This document shows positions 25,894 through 34,700 of a stretch of DNA of 64,000 nt, in pieces. How positions within the stretch are numbered: the stretch's first letter is position 1; each line of letters starts with the position of its first letter. The notes under the pieces are model-generated. The model ran no database searches, had not been told where the DNA came from, and saw nothing but the letters and a program-made list of their open reading frames with translations. The translations under genes were made by a program, and so were the position numbers. Origin of the DNA: Mucilaginibacter oryzae (lineage in GTDB: Bacteria > Bacteroidota > Bacteroidia > Sphingobacteriales > Sphingobacteriaceae); NCBI RefSeq assembly GCF_003148845.1, contig NZ_QGHA01000005.1:242795-306794 (forward strand). Direction: 5' to 3'.

Positions 25894-27801
25894 CTAAAAG
25901 GCTTCCTTGATCATTCGGATATCCTCTTTAATACGTTGATAATTCATCATCACCTGATTTAGATTAATTACTCTTGCACTGGGTATATCCTGATAGGCCA
26001 ATTCCTCCTCCCGGATAGCTTCATGATCGTTCTGTATTTGACAATGAAACGTTTTGAGGTCAATCTTATTGGTCGGGTCGTCAGCCACCATACCGACAAA
26101 TTCGCCTGATGATAACCCGGCAATTTTGGAAGCAGGGACAGCATAATCAAGTTGTGTAGAGCGACTAACAGAAGTATCAGAACTGTTAATCGAAACGCTT
26201 TCCTTTTGCTGATTGATCTTGCCGAAACGTTCGGATAATTGCTTTGCGGTATCGCCGGTAACCTGACCGAAGATAATGTTGCCGACAATATTCATAATTA
26301 CTTCTGCCTGTTCGCGGCCATAATCTTTCTTCAATTGGCTGTAATCCTGCACCGCCAGGGTTACAGCCACTTTATTCGAACGTGCCGTAGCGATCAGGTT
26401 ATCAATGCCATTAAAGTAAATGGTGGGGAACTCGTCAAATATCAAACTGCATTTATGCTGCTGCTTGCGGTTCACCAATTTATTGACCCGGTTTACATAG
26501 AGGGATAGTACCGCCCCGTATACCTGCGACTTTTGCGGATTATTTGCCAGGCAAACCACCTTGGGTTCATTCGGATTGTTGATGTCCAGCGAAAAATCGT
26601 TACCGCTTAATACATAATAAAGCTGCGGCGAAGACAAACGGGCCAGGCTGATCTTGGCACTGGCGATCTGACCCTCCAATTGTTCATAGGCCTCATTCTT
26701 CCAGGCGGAAATGAACGGGTTGATCAACACCTCAATTTCCGGTTCCGTCGTAAGCACGGCGAACCAATCCTTATAATCTACTAATGACAGTTCGATCACA
26801 TGCGGCAGGGTGCAATATTTGCCGCCCTTGTATTTCTTCAGGAACCAGATCAATGCTGTAACAAAATTTATAGGCGACTCCACGAAGAAATCTCCCTGTT
26901 TTTTTATCCATTCCCGGTTTAACCCCAGCATGATCGTGCGGGCTGATTCCATCGCATCGGTGATATCCAGCATGGTTTCCGGCTCCAGCGGATTACTGCG
27001 GTGCATGATATTTTCAAAATTGATCACATAAAATGACCGTCCGCCGTGTTTCTGCAACGTATTATAGGCTATCCTGGAAAGATCGTAGTATTTAAAGTCA
27101 TAGATGAGCATGCTGAAGCCCTTAGCAATATGCTGTGTAATGATGTGACGAATCACAAAATAGGATTTGCCGGCACCTGGACTGCCGCCAACCAACATAC
27201 CGCGAAAAGGGTTGATGATATTGATCCAGCTATTCCGCTCTTTGCCTTTCAATTGGTATTTGGCGGGCAGGTTGATCGAGTATTCATTTTCAAGCAGCCG
27301 TTCTTCCTGAGGAAAGGTTTCATTTTCTTTATTGAAAATATCGCTGCCCAGTTTAAGCTTCAGCATTCGGAACAGCAGGCTGCCACCTGTCATAAATAAA
27401 AGGTAACCAAAGGCCGTTATCACAATATAAAGTGCAGCTACCATTTTAACGGTCAACGGCAGTGCTAAAAACAAACTGCTGATGAAATACAGCAATAAGC
27501 CTGTAAAGCAATAGGTGATAATGGTTTTCGGCCTGATCTTTTCATCCCGTTTACCTTTGCTGCCGATCAGCGAAACCACCAGTAAAAGCAAGACACTCAA
27601 CTTGGCGACCAGTACGGTTTTGAAGATCGCCATTTTAGCAAGTGGTAACACCATATGATCAACGACCTTATGCGTCAAATTCATTTCCCGGAATGCCGGG
27701 TAAAAGCATAAATAGTAATGAATGATCAGTATAGCCACACTAAGCAGCCGCGTAAAATCAATGATCTTACGCAAAGCCTGTTCGTTTTCTCCCGTTTGCA
27801 T
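25894..27801 (-). CDS. Type IV coupling protein (VirD4/TraG/MobC-like)
   Basis: 635 residues. The N-terminal part carries four hydrophobic helices (about 10-140). Walker A is GGSPGAGKSYFVIRHI (about 207) and Walker B is KCSLIFDEFPTIYFNG. This is the AAA+ pump that brings relaxase-bound DNA to a conjugation channel. No channel genes are in the window, so transfer would rely on a helper element or on genes beyond the left edge. It starts 4 bp after the relaxase gene ends, a typical Bacteroidetes mob operon order. Confidence 0.9.
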   Translation of the reverse strand: MQTGENEQALRKIIDFTRLLSVAILIIHYYLCFYPAFREMNLTHKVVDHMVLPLAKMAIFKTVLVAKLSVLLLLVVSLIGSKGKRDEKIRPKTIITYCFTGLLLYFISSLFLALPLTVKMVAALYIVITAFGYLLFMTGGSLLFRMLKLKLGSDIFNKENETFPQEERLLENEYSINLPAKYQLKGKERNSWINIINPFRGMLVGGSPGAGKSYFVIRHIITQHIAKGFSMLIYDFKYYDLSRIAYNTLQKHGGRSFYVINFENIMHRSNPLEPETMLDITDAMESARTIMLGLNREWIKKQGDFFVESPINFVTALIWFLKKYKGGKYCTLPHVIELSLVDYKDWFAVLTTEPEIEVLINPFISAWKNEAYEQLEGQIASAKISLARLSSPQLYYVLSGNDFSLDINNPNEPKVVCLANNPQKSQVYGAVLSLYVNRVNKLVNRKQQHKCSLIFDEFPTIYFNGIDNLIATARSNKVAVTLAVQDYSQLKKDYGREQAEVIMNIVGNIIFGQVTGDTAKQLSERFGKINQQKESVSINSSDTSVSRSTQLDYAVPASKIAGLSSGEFVGMVADDPTNKIDLKTFHCQIQNDHEAIREEELAYQDIPSARVINLNQVMMNYQRIKEDIRMIKEAF

Positions 27802-27805
27802 CCTG

Positions 27806-29026
27806 TTAGAGTTTAAAGCCTTTACGTTTCTTGCGTTTGAATTTATTTAGGGCGGCCAAATCTTCGCGCTCTGCCGCAAATAAGACATCCATCAATTCAT
27901 TGCCGCCGGCGGCTGTTTGGCGCAGTATGGTGCCTGCAGTTTCATCATCGCTTTGCTGCTGCCTGCTGACTTTGCCGCGCAAATCGGGCAACAAACTGGC
28001 GCTAAGCTGGTTAGCGCTATAGGCTTTGCCCAGATCACTGCCGTTAAATACTATCTTGTTTTTCTGATCGATGAAAGTCACGCCGTAAACGCGCCCAAAA
28101 TCATTCTGGCGAAGGATTACCTGTATGTCATTCTTTAATAGTTCTCTCTGAAAGCTGGTTTTGGTTTGCGGCTTTGTCAATACCTGGTCCAATATTTTTA
28201 TAAGTCCGTCTTTAAAGGGCTTCCGTAATTGTGTGTTGAGCCTGAACTTTTCTTCCAGGCTTTTCAATGTCGGTTTGCCATAGATGGTGCAGGCCTTGAT
28301 CGGTACCCCAACTTTGTTGCCCTGCTGATCCAGTACCCAGTAAATCAATCCTTCACGGTTATACATGCGGGAATCTTTAGCACCCCGGTCAGCCTGGATA
28401 TGATATTGTTGTAAAACGGCGTTGAGTTCCGGAACACTGGTGAATTTGTAAGCCCTCAATGCAAAACTCAGGATATTGGAGATGGCGCGCTTGGTTTCAG
28501 CCTTGCCATATGCTGCTACGGTCATATCTGCTTTCAGATCTGGTTTTTGTGGCGATTGTTCTTCAGCTTTGATCAGGCCATATTTAATTTCGATCACCTT
28601 ACGTGTTTTTTCCGATTCGTTCTGGCCGAGGTAATGCAGATTGATGCGCTCACCGTCACGTTTGATATTGGTGGTCACGATATGGCAATGCGGATGTCCG
28701 GCATCCTCGTGACGATAGACCAGATAAGGCTGTGTCGCAAAACCGATGCCGGTCAGATAATCTTTTACGATCTCGTTTAACTTTTCGTCGGCTAATTTTT
28801 CACCATTTGGAAAATTCAGGGAAATATGAACCGTATTCGTTTTAGCCCGCTGGTTCATGGCCGCCAGATCGGTCAGCCTGAAAAGCTTATCATTAAAAGA
28901 TAACAACTCTTTGTCTTTGGGATATTTCACTGCGGCTATCAGCATGGCCTTACCTTGCTTTACTTTGTTTTCATTGTAGTTGAGCGCGCCGATCAGGCTC
29001 TTGCCGCTCTTAATTTTTGCGACCAT
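27806..29026 (-). CDS. Relaxase/mobilization nuclease (MobB-type)
   Basis: 406 residues. The N-terminal relaxase domain shows ALNYNENK (candidate catalytic Tyr) and the metal motif HEDAGHPHCHIVTTN (three His). The C-terminal half is charged and ends in a basic tail (KFKRKKRKGFKL). It nicks the transfer origin and leads single-stranded DNA into the recipient. Its start overlaps the end of the accessory gene 28993-29403. The likely oriT is upstream at 29474-29506. Confidence 0.9.
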   Translation of the reverse strand: MVAKIKSGKSLIGALNYNENKVKQGKAMLIAAVKYPKDKELLSFNDKLFRLTDLAAMNQRAKTNTVHISLNFPNGEKLADEKLNEIVKDYLTGIGFATQPYLVYRHEDAGHPHCHIVTTNIKRDGERINLHYLGQNESEKTRKVIEIKYGLIKAEEQSPQKPDLKADMTVAAYGKAETKRAISNILSFALRAYKFTSVPELNAVLQQYHIQADRGAKDSRMYNREGLIYWVLDQQGNKVGVPIKACTIYGKPTLKSLEEKFRLNTQLRKPFKDGLIKILDQVLTKPQTKTSFQRELLKNDIQVILRQNDFGRVYGVTFIDQKNKIVFNGSDLGKAYSANQLSASLLPDLRGKVSRQQQSDDETAGTILRQTAAGGNELMDVLFAAEREDLAALNKFKRKKRKGFKL

Positions 29027-29403
29027 ACATCTGCGTATTGATTCATCCGTTCTTTGATCTGGGCAATGGACGGTTCGAGTTTACTATTGATCACGCTCAT
29101 CAGATTCATCCATAAGCGGGTGTCTGCATTACCGTGAGCGCTGTTGATACAGCGCATAGCCTGGTTTAAATTGTTGCCGATCGCATTCAGTTCCTGCCTG
29201 AGCAGAACCATTTCTTCCAGCACATCATCCATCGCTTGGTCACGGTAATTGACCGTCACCGGCTTTTCCAAAAGCACGCTGCGCATGTATTCGCTCAACT
29301 TGCGGAAGTTGGTCTTACTGAAGCGTTTTTCCAGCAGTTGATATTCCTCCGGTGTAAACCGGAGATTCTTCCACCGTATCCGTTTATCTTCCTGTTTAGC
29401 CAT
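28993..29403 (-). CDS. MobA-like relaxosome accessory protein
   Basis: About 136 residues. The start MAKQEDKRIRWKNLRFTPEEYQLLEKRF with basic residues is a ribbon-helix-helix-type DNA-binding region, followed by a helical C-terminus (RQELNAIGNNLNQAMRCINS). Such proteins bind oriT and help the relaxase. I use the ATG at 29403; an in-frame extension upstream to 29502 would read through the oriT-like palindrome and lacks similarity. It overlaps the relaxase start by 34 bp. Confidence 0.85.
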   Translation of the reverse strand: MAKQEDKRIRWKNLRFTPEEYQLLEKRFSKTNFRKLSEYMRSVLLEKPVTVNYRDQAMDDVLEEMVLLRQELNAIGNNLNQAMRCINSAHGNADTRLWMNLMSVINSKLEPSIAQIKERMNQYADVWSQKLRAARA

Positions 29404-29416
29404 TGTTATCTGCTTT

Positions 29417-29441
29417 AAAAATCCGATTTCGGAGGATTTTT
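29417..29441. repeat. Hairpin upstream of mob genes
   Basis: Arms AAAAATCC and GGATTTTT enclose a 9-base loop (29425-29433) that contains a TCCGA/TCGGA-like inner symmetry. It sits 14 bp before the MobA-like start and may be part of the oriT region or the mob promoter control. Confidence 0.4.
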
Positions 29442-29473
29442 GCCTGGACCGCGACCGACTTTGGAGGGCGGGG

Positions 29474-29506
29474 CAAGATTCAATTGTGACACAATTGTAC
29501 ATCTTG
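29474..29506. other. Candidate origin of transfer (oriT)
   Basis: The perfect inverted repeat CAATTGTG-A-CACAATTG (29481-29497) is nested in CAAGAT (29474-29479) and ATCTTG (29501-29506). A G/C-rich stretch (GGGCGGGGCAAG) flanks it. Its place, just upstream of the accessory protein and relaxase, and its strong stem are usual for oriT of Bacteroidetes mobilizable elements. The nic site is not identified. Confidence 0.5.
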
Positions 29507-29549
29507 CTGACTGCTGCGAAGCGGGCGGTCTGATCCTGCTATCCATGTT

Positions 29550-29828
29550 TTAATCGGCATTTTTTGTTGTTTCAGTCAGCTTTGCCTTATGGTTGAGATA
29601 AAGCTCAAGCGCCTGGATATTGATATCTTTAAGGGATTCATCACACTCCAGTCCAAACGTTTTAAGCCGCTTTAAAAGGCTTTTAGGTATCCGGTTGTTG
29701 AACTGAACTTCGGGCTCTCGGGGAACCGTTTCCGTTTTTACCGGCAGCACTTCCTGGATGGGTGTCTTTGGCTGTTCTTTTTTTAATCTGTCGGCGAGGT
29801 TGCCGAGTTTGTTTTTATAATTTTCCAT
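29550..29828 (-). CDS. Small DNA-binding-like protein of the mob/par region
   Basis: 92 residues, charged. The C-terminal half (NNRIPKSLLKRLKTFGLECD, then ESLKDINIQALELYL) resembles ribbon-helix-helix or ParB-like partner proteins that sit next to ParA in mobile elements. It lies between the repeat tract and the mob genes and could bind those repeats. Function is inferred from position. Confidence 0.6.
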   Translation of the reverse strand: MENYKNKLGNLADRLKKEQPKTPIQEVLPVKTETVPREPEVQFNNRIPKSLLKRLKTFGLECDESLKDINIQALELYLNHKAKLTETTKNAD

Positions 29829-29849
29829 TTTACTATCAAATTAACAGGA

Positions 29850-30005
29850 CCTGCTATCACGCTACTTTTGCTATCAGGCTGTGCTATTTTGCTATCATGC
29901 TACAATGCTATCGGGTAGTTGCTATGATGTTATTTTGCTACGTAGCTATCATGGTATAATGCGATGATGCTAGTTTACTACTGAAATAAAAAGCTATCAT
30001 GCTAT
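29850..30005. repeat. Degenerate GCTAT repeat tract (parS/iteron candidate)
   Basis: About 155 bp is filled by imperfect copies of GCTATCATGCTA (examples: GCTATCACGCTA, GCTATCAGGCTG, TGCTATCATGCTAC, AGCTATCATGG, GCTATCATGCTA) at irregular 10-25 bp spacing. It lies directly after the ParA-like gene and before the small DNA-binding gene, the position of a partition centromere. Iterons or an accessory part of oriT are alternatives. Confidence 0.55.
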
Positions 30006-30609
30006 TCAGCGCTGATGCGTTCGACGACCTCTTCCGTTAATGCCATGATCTCTTCTTTTGCCCGGCTGTCGCTACTATTAAGAATGCCTGCGGTCATCGA
30101 CGAGCGCGCAATGCTTACCCGGTCATGCACCCTGGTATTCAGCAACGGCATGCCCATGCTTTGCAGCAATTCAGCGACTTCTCGGGTAATGCCGGATCGC
30201 GGTTTGACCATATTAAATACAATACCCGCTTTCACATGTGGCGATAGCTTCTGAGCCTCCCTGATCAATGCCAGGGTTGAGCGAATGGCCATCACATCGA
30301 AAAAGCCGGCTTTGGTCGGAACCAGGATAAAATCTGAATAGCGGAACAATTCCGGTAAACGGTTGGAAAGATAAGGCGGCGTATCTACGATGATCAGGTC
30401 ATAAGACAGCTTTTGGATATCTTCAAGTTTGTCCGCCCCGATGATTACCATATCCGGAAAATCTTCACGGATGTGATAAAGGCTGCCCTGGAGGTCAGTA
30501 TCGACAAGGGCTACCGATAACTGGTCCCGGAAGCATAATGCCAGGTTGATCGCTAAGGTACTTTTGCCTACGCCACCTTTCTGTGGGCAATGGTGATGAT
30601 CTTTGCCAT
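30002..30609 (-). pseudogene. ParA-family ATPase with frameshift in the Walker A region
   Basis: The frame from ATG 30609 begins MAKIITIAH and then runs into a stop, because one base is missing near 30583. Adding one C there restores QKGGVGKSTLAINLALCFRD, then the rest of ParA: LVDTDLQGSLYHIREDFPDM, LIIVDTPPYLSNRLPE (Walker B/A'), and the helical C-terminus up to VVERISAE at 30002. The full product would be about 203 residues, normal for element ParA proteins (CTnDOT TraA-like). As it stands only an N-terminally truncated protein without the P-loop could be made from an internal ATG at 30451. Confidence 0.8.
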
Positions 30610-30614
30610 GATTT

Positions 30615-30947
30615 TTACACTTTTATGGTTGACAAGGATGATAGCAGCGCATTTTCCCGCTGCCGTTTTCTGAGTTTCTGTTCCTGCTTATAATTGAAGA
30701 TCCATTCCCCGGCTAACAGTTTCCAGTTACGGTAGGGCGTGCCTTTGGAACTACTCCAGTTGGCTTTTTCGTAGAAACTGTAAAATACGCTCGCTTGCGC
30801 GGCAAGCCCTTTTTGGTCAAAATAGATTTCTACTAATATCTTTTGAGGCGGCATCTCCGTACCGAATCCTTTTTGCGAAATCTGTTCGGGTTTCCGGCGC
30901 TCCGCAGGCGCCCGCCTGGCTTTGCGTTTGGGTGTTGGGAAGAACAT
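30615..30947 (-). CDS. Unknown small basic protein of mobilizable element
   Basis: 110 residues, very basic at the N-terminus (FFPTPKRKARRAPAERRKP) and at the C-terminus (NYKQEQKLRKRQRENAL), with a central globular part (VEIYFDQKGLAAQASVFYSF). It ends 6 bp before ParA starts. Basic composition suggests DNA or RNA contact. Family not recognised; such genes recur in mob islands of this phylum. Confidence 0.6.
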   Translation of the reverse strand: MFFPTPKRKARRAPAERRKPEQISQKGFGTEMPPQKILVEIYFDQKGLAAQASVFYSFYEKANWSSSKGTPYRNWKLLAGEWIFNYKQEQKLRKRQRENALLSSLSTIKV

Positions 30948-30998
30948 AAGAATAAAATATTGGCCGGACGCGAGTCGGAAGGCCCGGCCGGTTAAACA

Positions 30999-31316
30999 TC
31001 AGGCGCTTTTGTTGGCGGACATCATGGAAGTGATGTCGTCGTAATCGTAGTAGATAGCACCTCCGATCTTGGTGAAAGGTAGAACCCCGCTATCTCTTAG
31101 TGATTGCAAAAAGCCGTGAGATATGCCCAGCAGCTTTTTAACTTCAGCGGACTTGAGCCATTTTTTTCCGGGAAATCCGCTGGCGCATTCTTTAACGATA
31201 TGTTTAACTTCCTGAAGTATGTCGTTTTTGAAATTCTCCAGGTCACCCAGGGTTAATAGCTGGTTCCGCGTCGGAACCATCCCCATTCTTGATCTCTGTT
31301 CAATTGCTTTGTCCAT
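30999..31316 (-). CDS. Excisionase-like helix-turn-helix protein
   Basis: About 105 residues from the ATG at 31316 (MDKAIEQRSRMG); an upstream ATG at 31340 is also possible. The C-terminal part KKWLKSAEVKKLLGISHGFL, QSLRDSGVLPFTKIGG, AIYYDYDDI is a MerR/HTH_17 winged helix typical of excisionases and recombination directionality factors. It likely tips the integrase towards excision and may start the mob operon. It lies 50 bp upstream of the basic small protein. Confidence 0.8.
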   Translation of the reverse strand: MDKAIEQRSRMGMVPTRNQLLTLGDLENFKNDILQEVKHIVKECASGFPGKKWLKSAEVKKLLGISHGFLQSLRDSGVLPFTKIGGAIYYDYDDITSMMSANKSA

Positions 31317-31436
31317 AACTTTGAATTTTAAGGACTTCAAAATTCGAAAGCAGAAAAATTAGAAAATGACAACTTTGGAAAGGGTGGTGTTATCTTTTGA
31401 TCAAAAAGAACTGTAATGTATTTTATCGGATCGAAA

Positions 31437-31473
31437 AATAATAAGGGGTCACAATTTGCGACCCCTTATTATT
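31437..31473 (-). terminator. Rho-independent terminator of the Xre-like gene
   Basis: A 14-bp perfect stem (AATAATAAGGGGTC / GACCCCTTATTATT) with a 9-base loop overlaps the stop of 31472-31690 and works in both directions because of the A/T-rich arms. Confidence 0.75.
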
Positions 31474-31690
31474 AAAATTCGAAACTGATCTCAAATTTCA
31501 GGCCCAGGCCTTTCTCTATGATCACCTGAAGCGTGCCGATAGAAACATTACGACTATAATTTTCGGCTTTGGCTACTCGGGCTGGTGAGATCCCGCATTT
31601 ATCAGCTAATTGCTGTCGGGTCATATTTTGCGCTGAACGCGCCTCCCGAATTTGCGCACCGATCTGATCGGACATTTGTTGTTCTTTCAT
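31472..31690 (-). CDS. Xre-family helix-turn-helix regulator
   Basis: 72 residues: IREARSAQNMTRQQLADKCG, ISPARVAKAENYSRNVSIGT form the five-helix Cro/C1 domain, followed by LQVIIEKGLGLKFEISFEF. Either MKEQQ (31690) or MSDQI (31675) could be the start. The first 95 bp of the gene and its leader occur again, truncated, at 35404-35508 next to the DUF1016 gene, which suggests this regulator was once directly behind that nuclease gene. Confidence 0.85.
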   Translation of the reverse strand: MKEQQMSDQIGAQIREARSAQNMTRQQLADKCGISPARVAKAENYSRNVSIGTLQVIIEKGLGLKFEISFEF

Positions 31691-31700
31691 AATAATTGTT
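31596..31700. repeat. 105-bp direct repeat, copy 1
   Basis: Near-identical to 35404-35508, with two mismatches seen. It covers the 5' part and leader of the Xre-like gene. The two copies flank the AraC-FtsX fusion gene, so they mark the ends of an inserted 3.7-kb segment or a duplication. Confidence 0.85.
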
Positions 31701-31703
31701 CGA

Positions 31704-34700
31704 TCATTCGCTTCTCAAACTCCTGACCGGGTTAGCGATCGCTGCTTTGATGGATTGAAAACTGATAGTGACGAAGGCAATGCCGATCACCAGCAAGCTG
31801 CCGGAAAGAAATAACCACCAGCTAAGCGCTATCCGGTAAGGGTAATGCTGCAGCCACCGGTTGGTAGCGATCCACGCAAAGGGAACTGATACGGCCAGTG
31901 AAATAAAGATCAGCTTTAAGAAACCCGCCGATAGCATGGTTACGATCCGGCTGACCGAGGCGCCGAGCACCTTACGCACGCCAATCTCTTTGACGCGTTT
32001 TTCAACGGCCAGAACCGATAAGCCGAACAAGCCGATACAGGAGATAAAAATGGTCAGTACGGCGCTGAACAGGATGATTTGTTTCCACCGGGCTTCGGTC
32101 GCATAACTTTGTTCGTTCTCTTCCTGTTTAAAAGCGTAAATGAACGGGCTCAGGGGGAACAGGCGCTTAAATGTTTGGGCGATGCCTTGCAGGCTTGCCG
32201 TTTCGGTTCCGGGCCTGATCTTAATGTACAGCAGGCCATAGCGGGTTGCCATATCCATCGTAAAAAGCTGGGGGCTTACCTTTTCGGTTACCGGCCGGTA
32301 ATGGTAATTTTTTACTACACCCGCAACCATGTAGGTTTTTCCGTCAAACGTTTTGATCTGCTCGCCGATGGGCTGCTTCCAGCGGGCTTCCTGTACGAAC
32401 GCTTCATTCACCAACGCCGACCGTGCCGCATCCCCGGAATAAGCCACAGAAAAATCCCGGCCTGCTGTCACCGGTATGTGTAATAGTGTCAGATAGGAAG
32501 CATCAATGTTCTCTACGGATATGTTTATCTGCTGGTCGCCATTTACTTCTACGGTGTTGTTATTCTCGCCGCCGTTCTTTGCCGCGACACCGGTGACCGT
32601 TGGAATTTTCAAGAGTTCCTCTTTAAACAAAGCAGCTTCACTACGGCTCAACGGATATTTATTTACGGTAATCAGGTTCGTATCATCATAGCCCAGGTTT
32701 TGCGTAGTGAGGTAGCTGAACTGTAAATAAATGGTCATAGCGCCAATAATTAAAAAAGACGCCAGCGCGAACTGGAACACCACTAATATTTTCTGCAAAT
32801 AATTTTTACCGGCCAGGTTAAAACGGCTGTATAGGGCCTCTGCCGGGTGATAGCCGGACAACACCATAGAAGGGTAAAACCCGGCCAGTAAACCCGTGAT
32901 CAGAAAAAGCATGATATAAGCTATGATCAGTCTGAATTTAAGCAGGTAGGCTAATGAAAGCGCCTTATTGGCCAACTGGTTAAATACCGGCAATACCGCC
33001 ACCACGATAGCCAACGCCAGTGCAAAAGCCATCAGGCAAAGGATCAGCGACTCACTTAAGAACTGGATACGCAATTGTGTGCTGGTGCCGCCAATGACCT
33101 TGCGTATCCCGATCTCTTTAGCCCGTTTGACGGAGCGTGCCACCGTCAGGTTGACGAAATTGATGCAGGCGATCAGCAATACGAAAATGGCGATGGCCGA
33201 GAGGATATAAGAAAATTCAGGATTGCTTTTGTCGCTCAGTATCTCATTCTCATCCGGCACCAATCTGCCTAAATGGATAGCAGTAAGCGGTTCCAGAAGA
33301 TAAGAAATGCCGATATTTTTTACGCCATATTTGCTTTTGATCTCGCTGATTGCTTTACCGGCGTCGGATTCAAATACCCGGTTCATCTTTTTTTGAACGG
33401 CTTTGATGTCTGCACCAGGCGAAAGCACCACGAAGGTGCTGAGAAAAGAATTGAACCAGTTGCCATTATTACCTTCATTAGTGGCCGAAACACGGAGTGG
33501 CAGCAAGACACGGAATTTGATAGAAGAGTTTTGCGGACAGTTCCGCGCGACCGCAGTGACCACATAGGGCTTAAAACTGCTGTCCTGCCTGATGGAAATA
33601 GTTTTTCCCACTGCATTCAGACTCCCAAAATACTTCTTTGCCGTTTCTTCGCTGAGCACTACCGAATTGGGTTCCGTTAAAGCGGTTCGGGCATTGCCGC
33701 TGACGAACGGGAAATTAAAAACCGAAAAGAAATTCGTATCGGCCAGGCATACCGCCTCGGACCGGATGTCGGCCCCTTTCCTAAGATCTGCCTGCGCCGG
33801 TTGAAAGCGCACAAAGTTTTGTATTTCCGGAATGTTGGCGGCAAAGCGCGGCCCGGGGAAATAGCCCGTATAGCTGCCGTTGGAAACACTACCATCGCCT
33901 TTTGTGGTCTGCTTGTCGACGCGGAAGATAAGGCTGACGTTTGCATGAAAACGGTCATAGCTCACTTCATCCTGCACATACAGCAGGATCAGCATGGCAC
34001 AGGCCAGCCCAAAACTTAAACCTGCGATATTGATGAACGAGTAGACCTTGTTCTGCAGCAGGTATCTGAACGCGGTTTTAAAATAATTTCTGAACATGTA
34101 ATTGCGATTTATTTGTTCCTTGGCCCACTTTAACGGGCTTTCTGAAAACAATATTACCGGCTGTATTCGTGGTTGGGTTGCCAACTTATCAATTGGCAGT
34201 TCTTTTCTCAGGCTATTTTTGTATTCCAAAGGGGTTTTGCCGGTCAGCTCCTTGAAAGCACGGTGGAAAGTTCTTTCAGAGTTGAAGCCTGACGCATAAG
34301 CGATTCCCAATAACGTAAGCCGGTCATTGGCAGGATCGCGCATTTTACGGACAACGTCCCGTACCCGGAATTCGTTAATAAAATCGCTGAAATTCTTTTC
34401 AAGTCCCAGGTTGATGGTCTTGGACAGATCATGAGGATGTATCCCTAATTTAACAGCAAGTGATGTTAATGTCAGTTCAGAATCGTCGAAAAGCCGGTTC
34501 GCTGCCACCACCTCTCTTAAGCGCCGGCCTTTTTCCCTGGCATCAGACTTGTCTAACATGGGTACTGACAATGGAATAACAACATCCGGTTGCAGTAGCA
34601 CTTGCACAACCATTCCCATCAGTACAAAAACAATGGCAAAAGCGTAAATGTCGTTAAACAGCCAGAACACGCAGACAAAGCCGAGCAATGCCAAGCCTTT

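Noticed and set aside
29404..29502. N-terminal extension of the MobA-like protein
   Set aside because: It would translate through the oriT-like palindrome; the protein from 29403 begins with the expected basic RHH-type segment.
29850..30005. CRISPR array
   Set aside because: Repeats are about 12 bp, degenerate and irregularly spaced, without unique spacers or cas genes.
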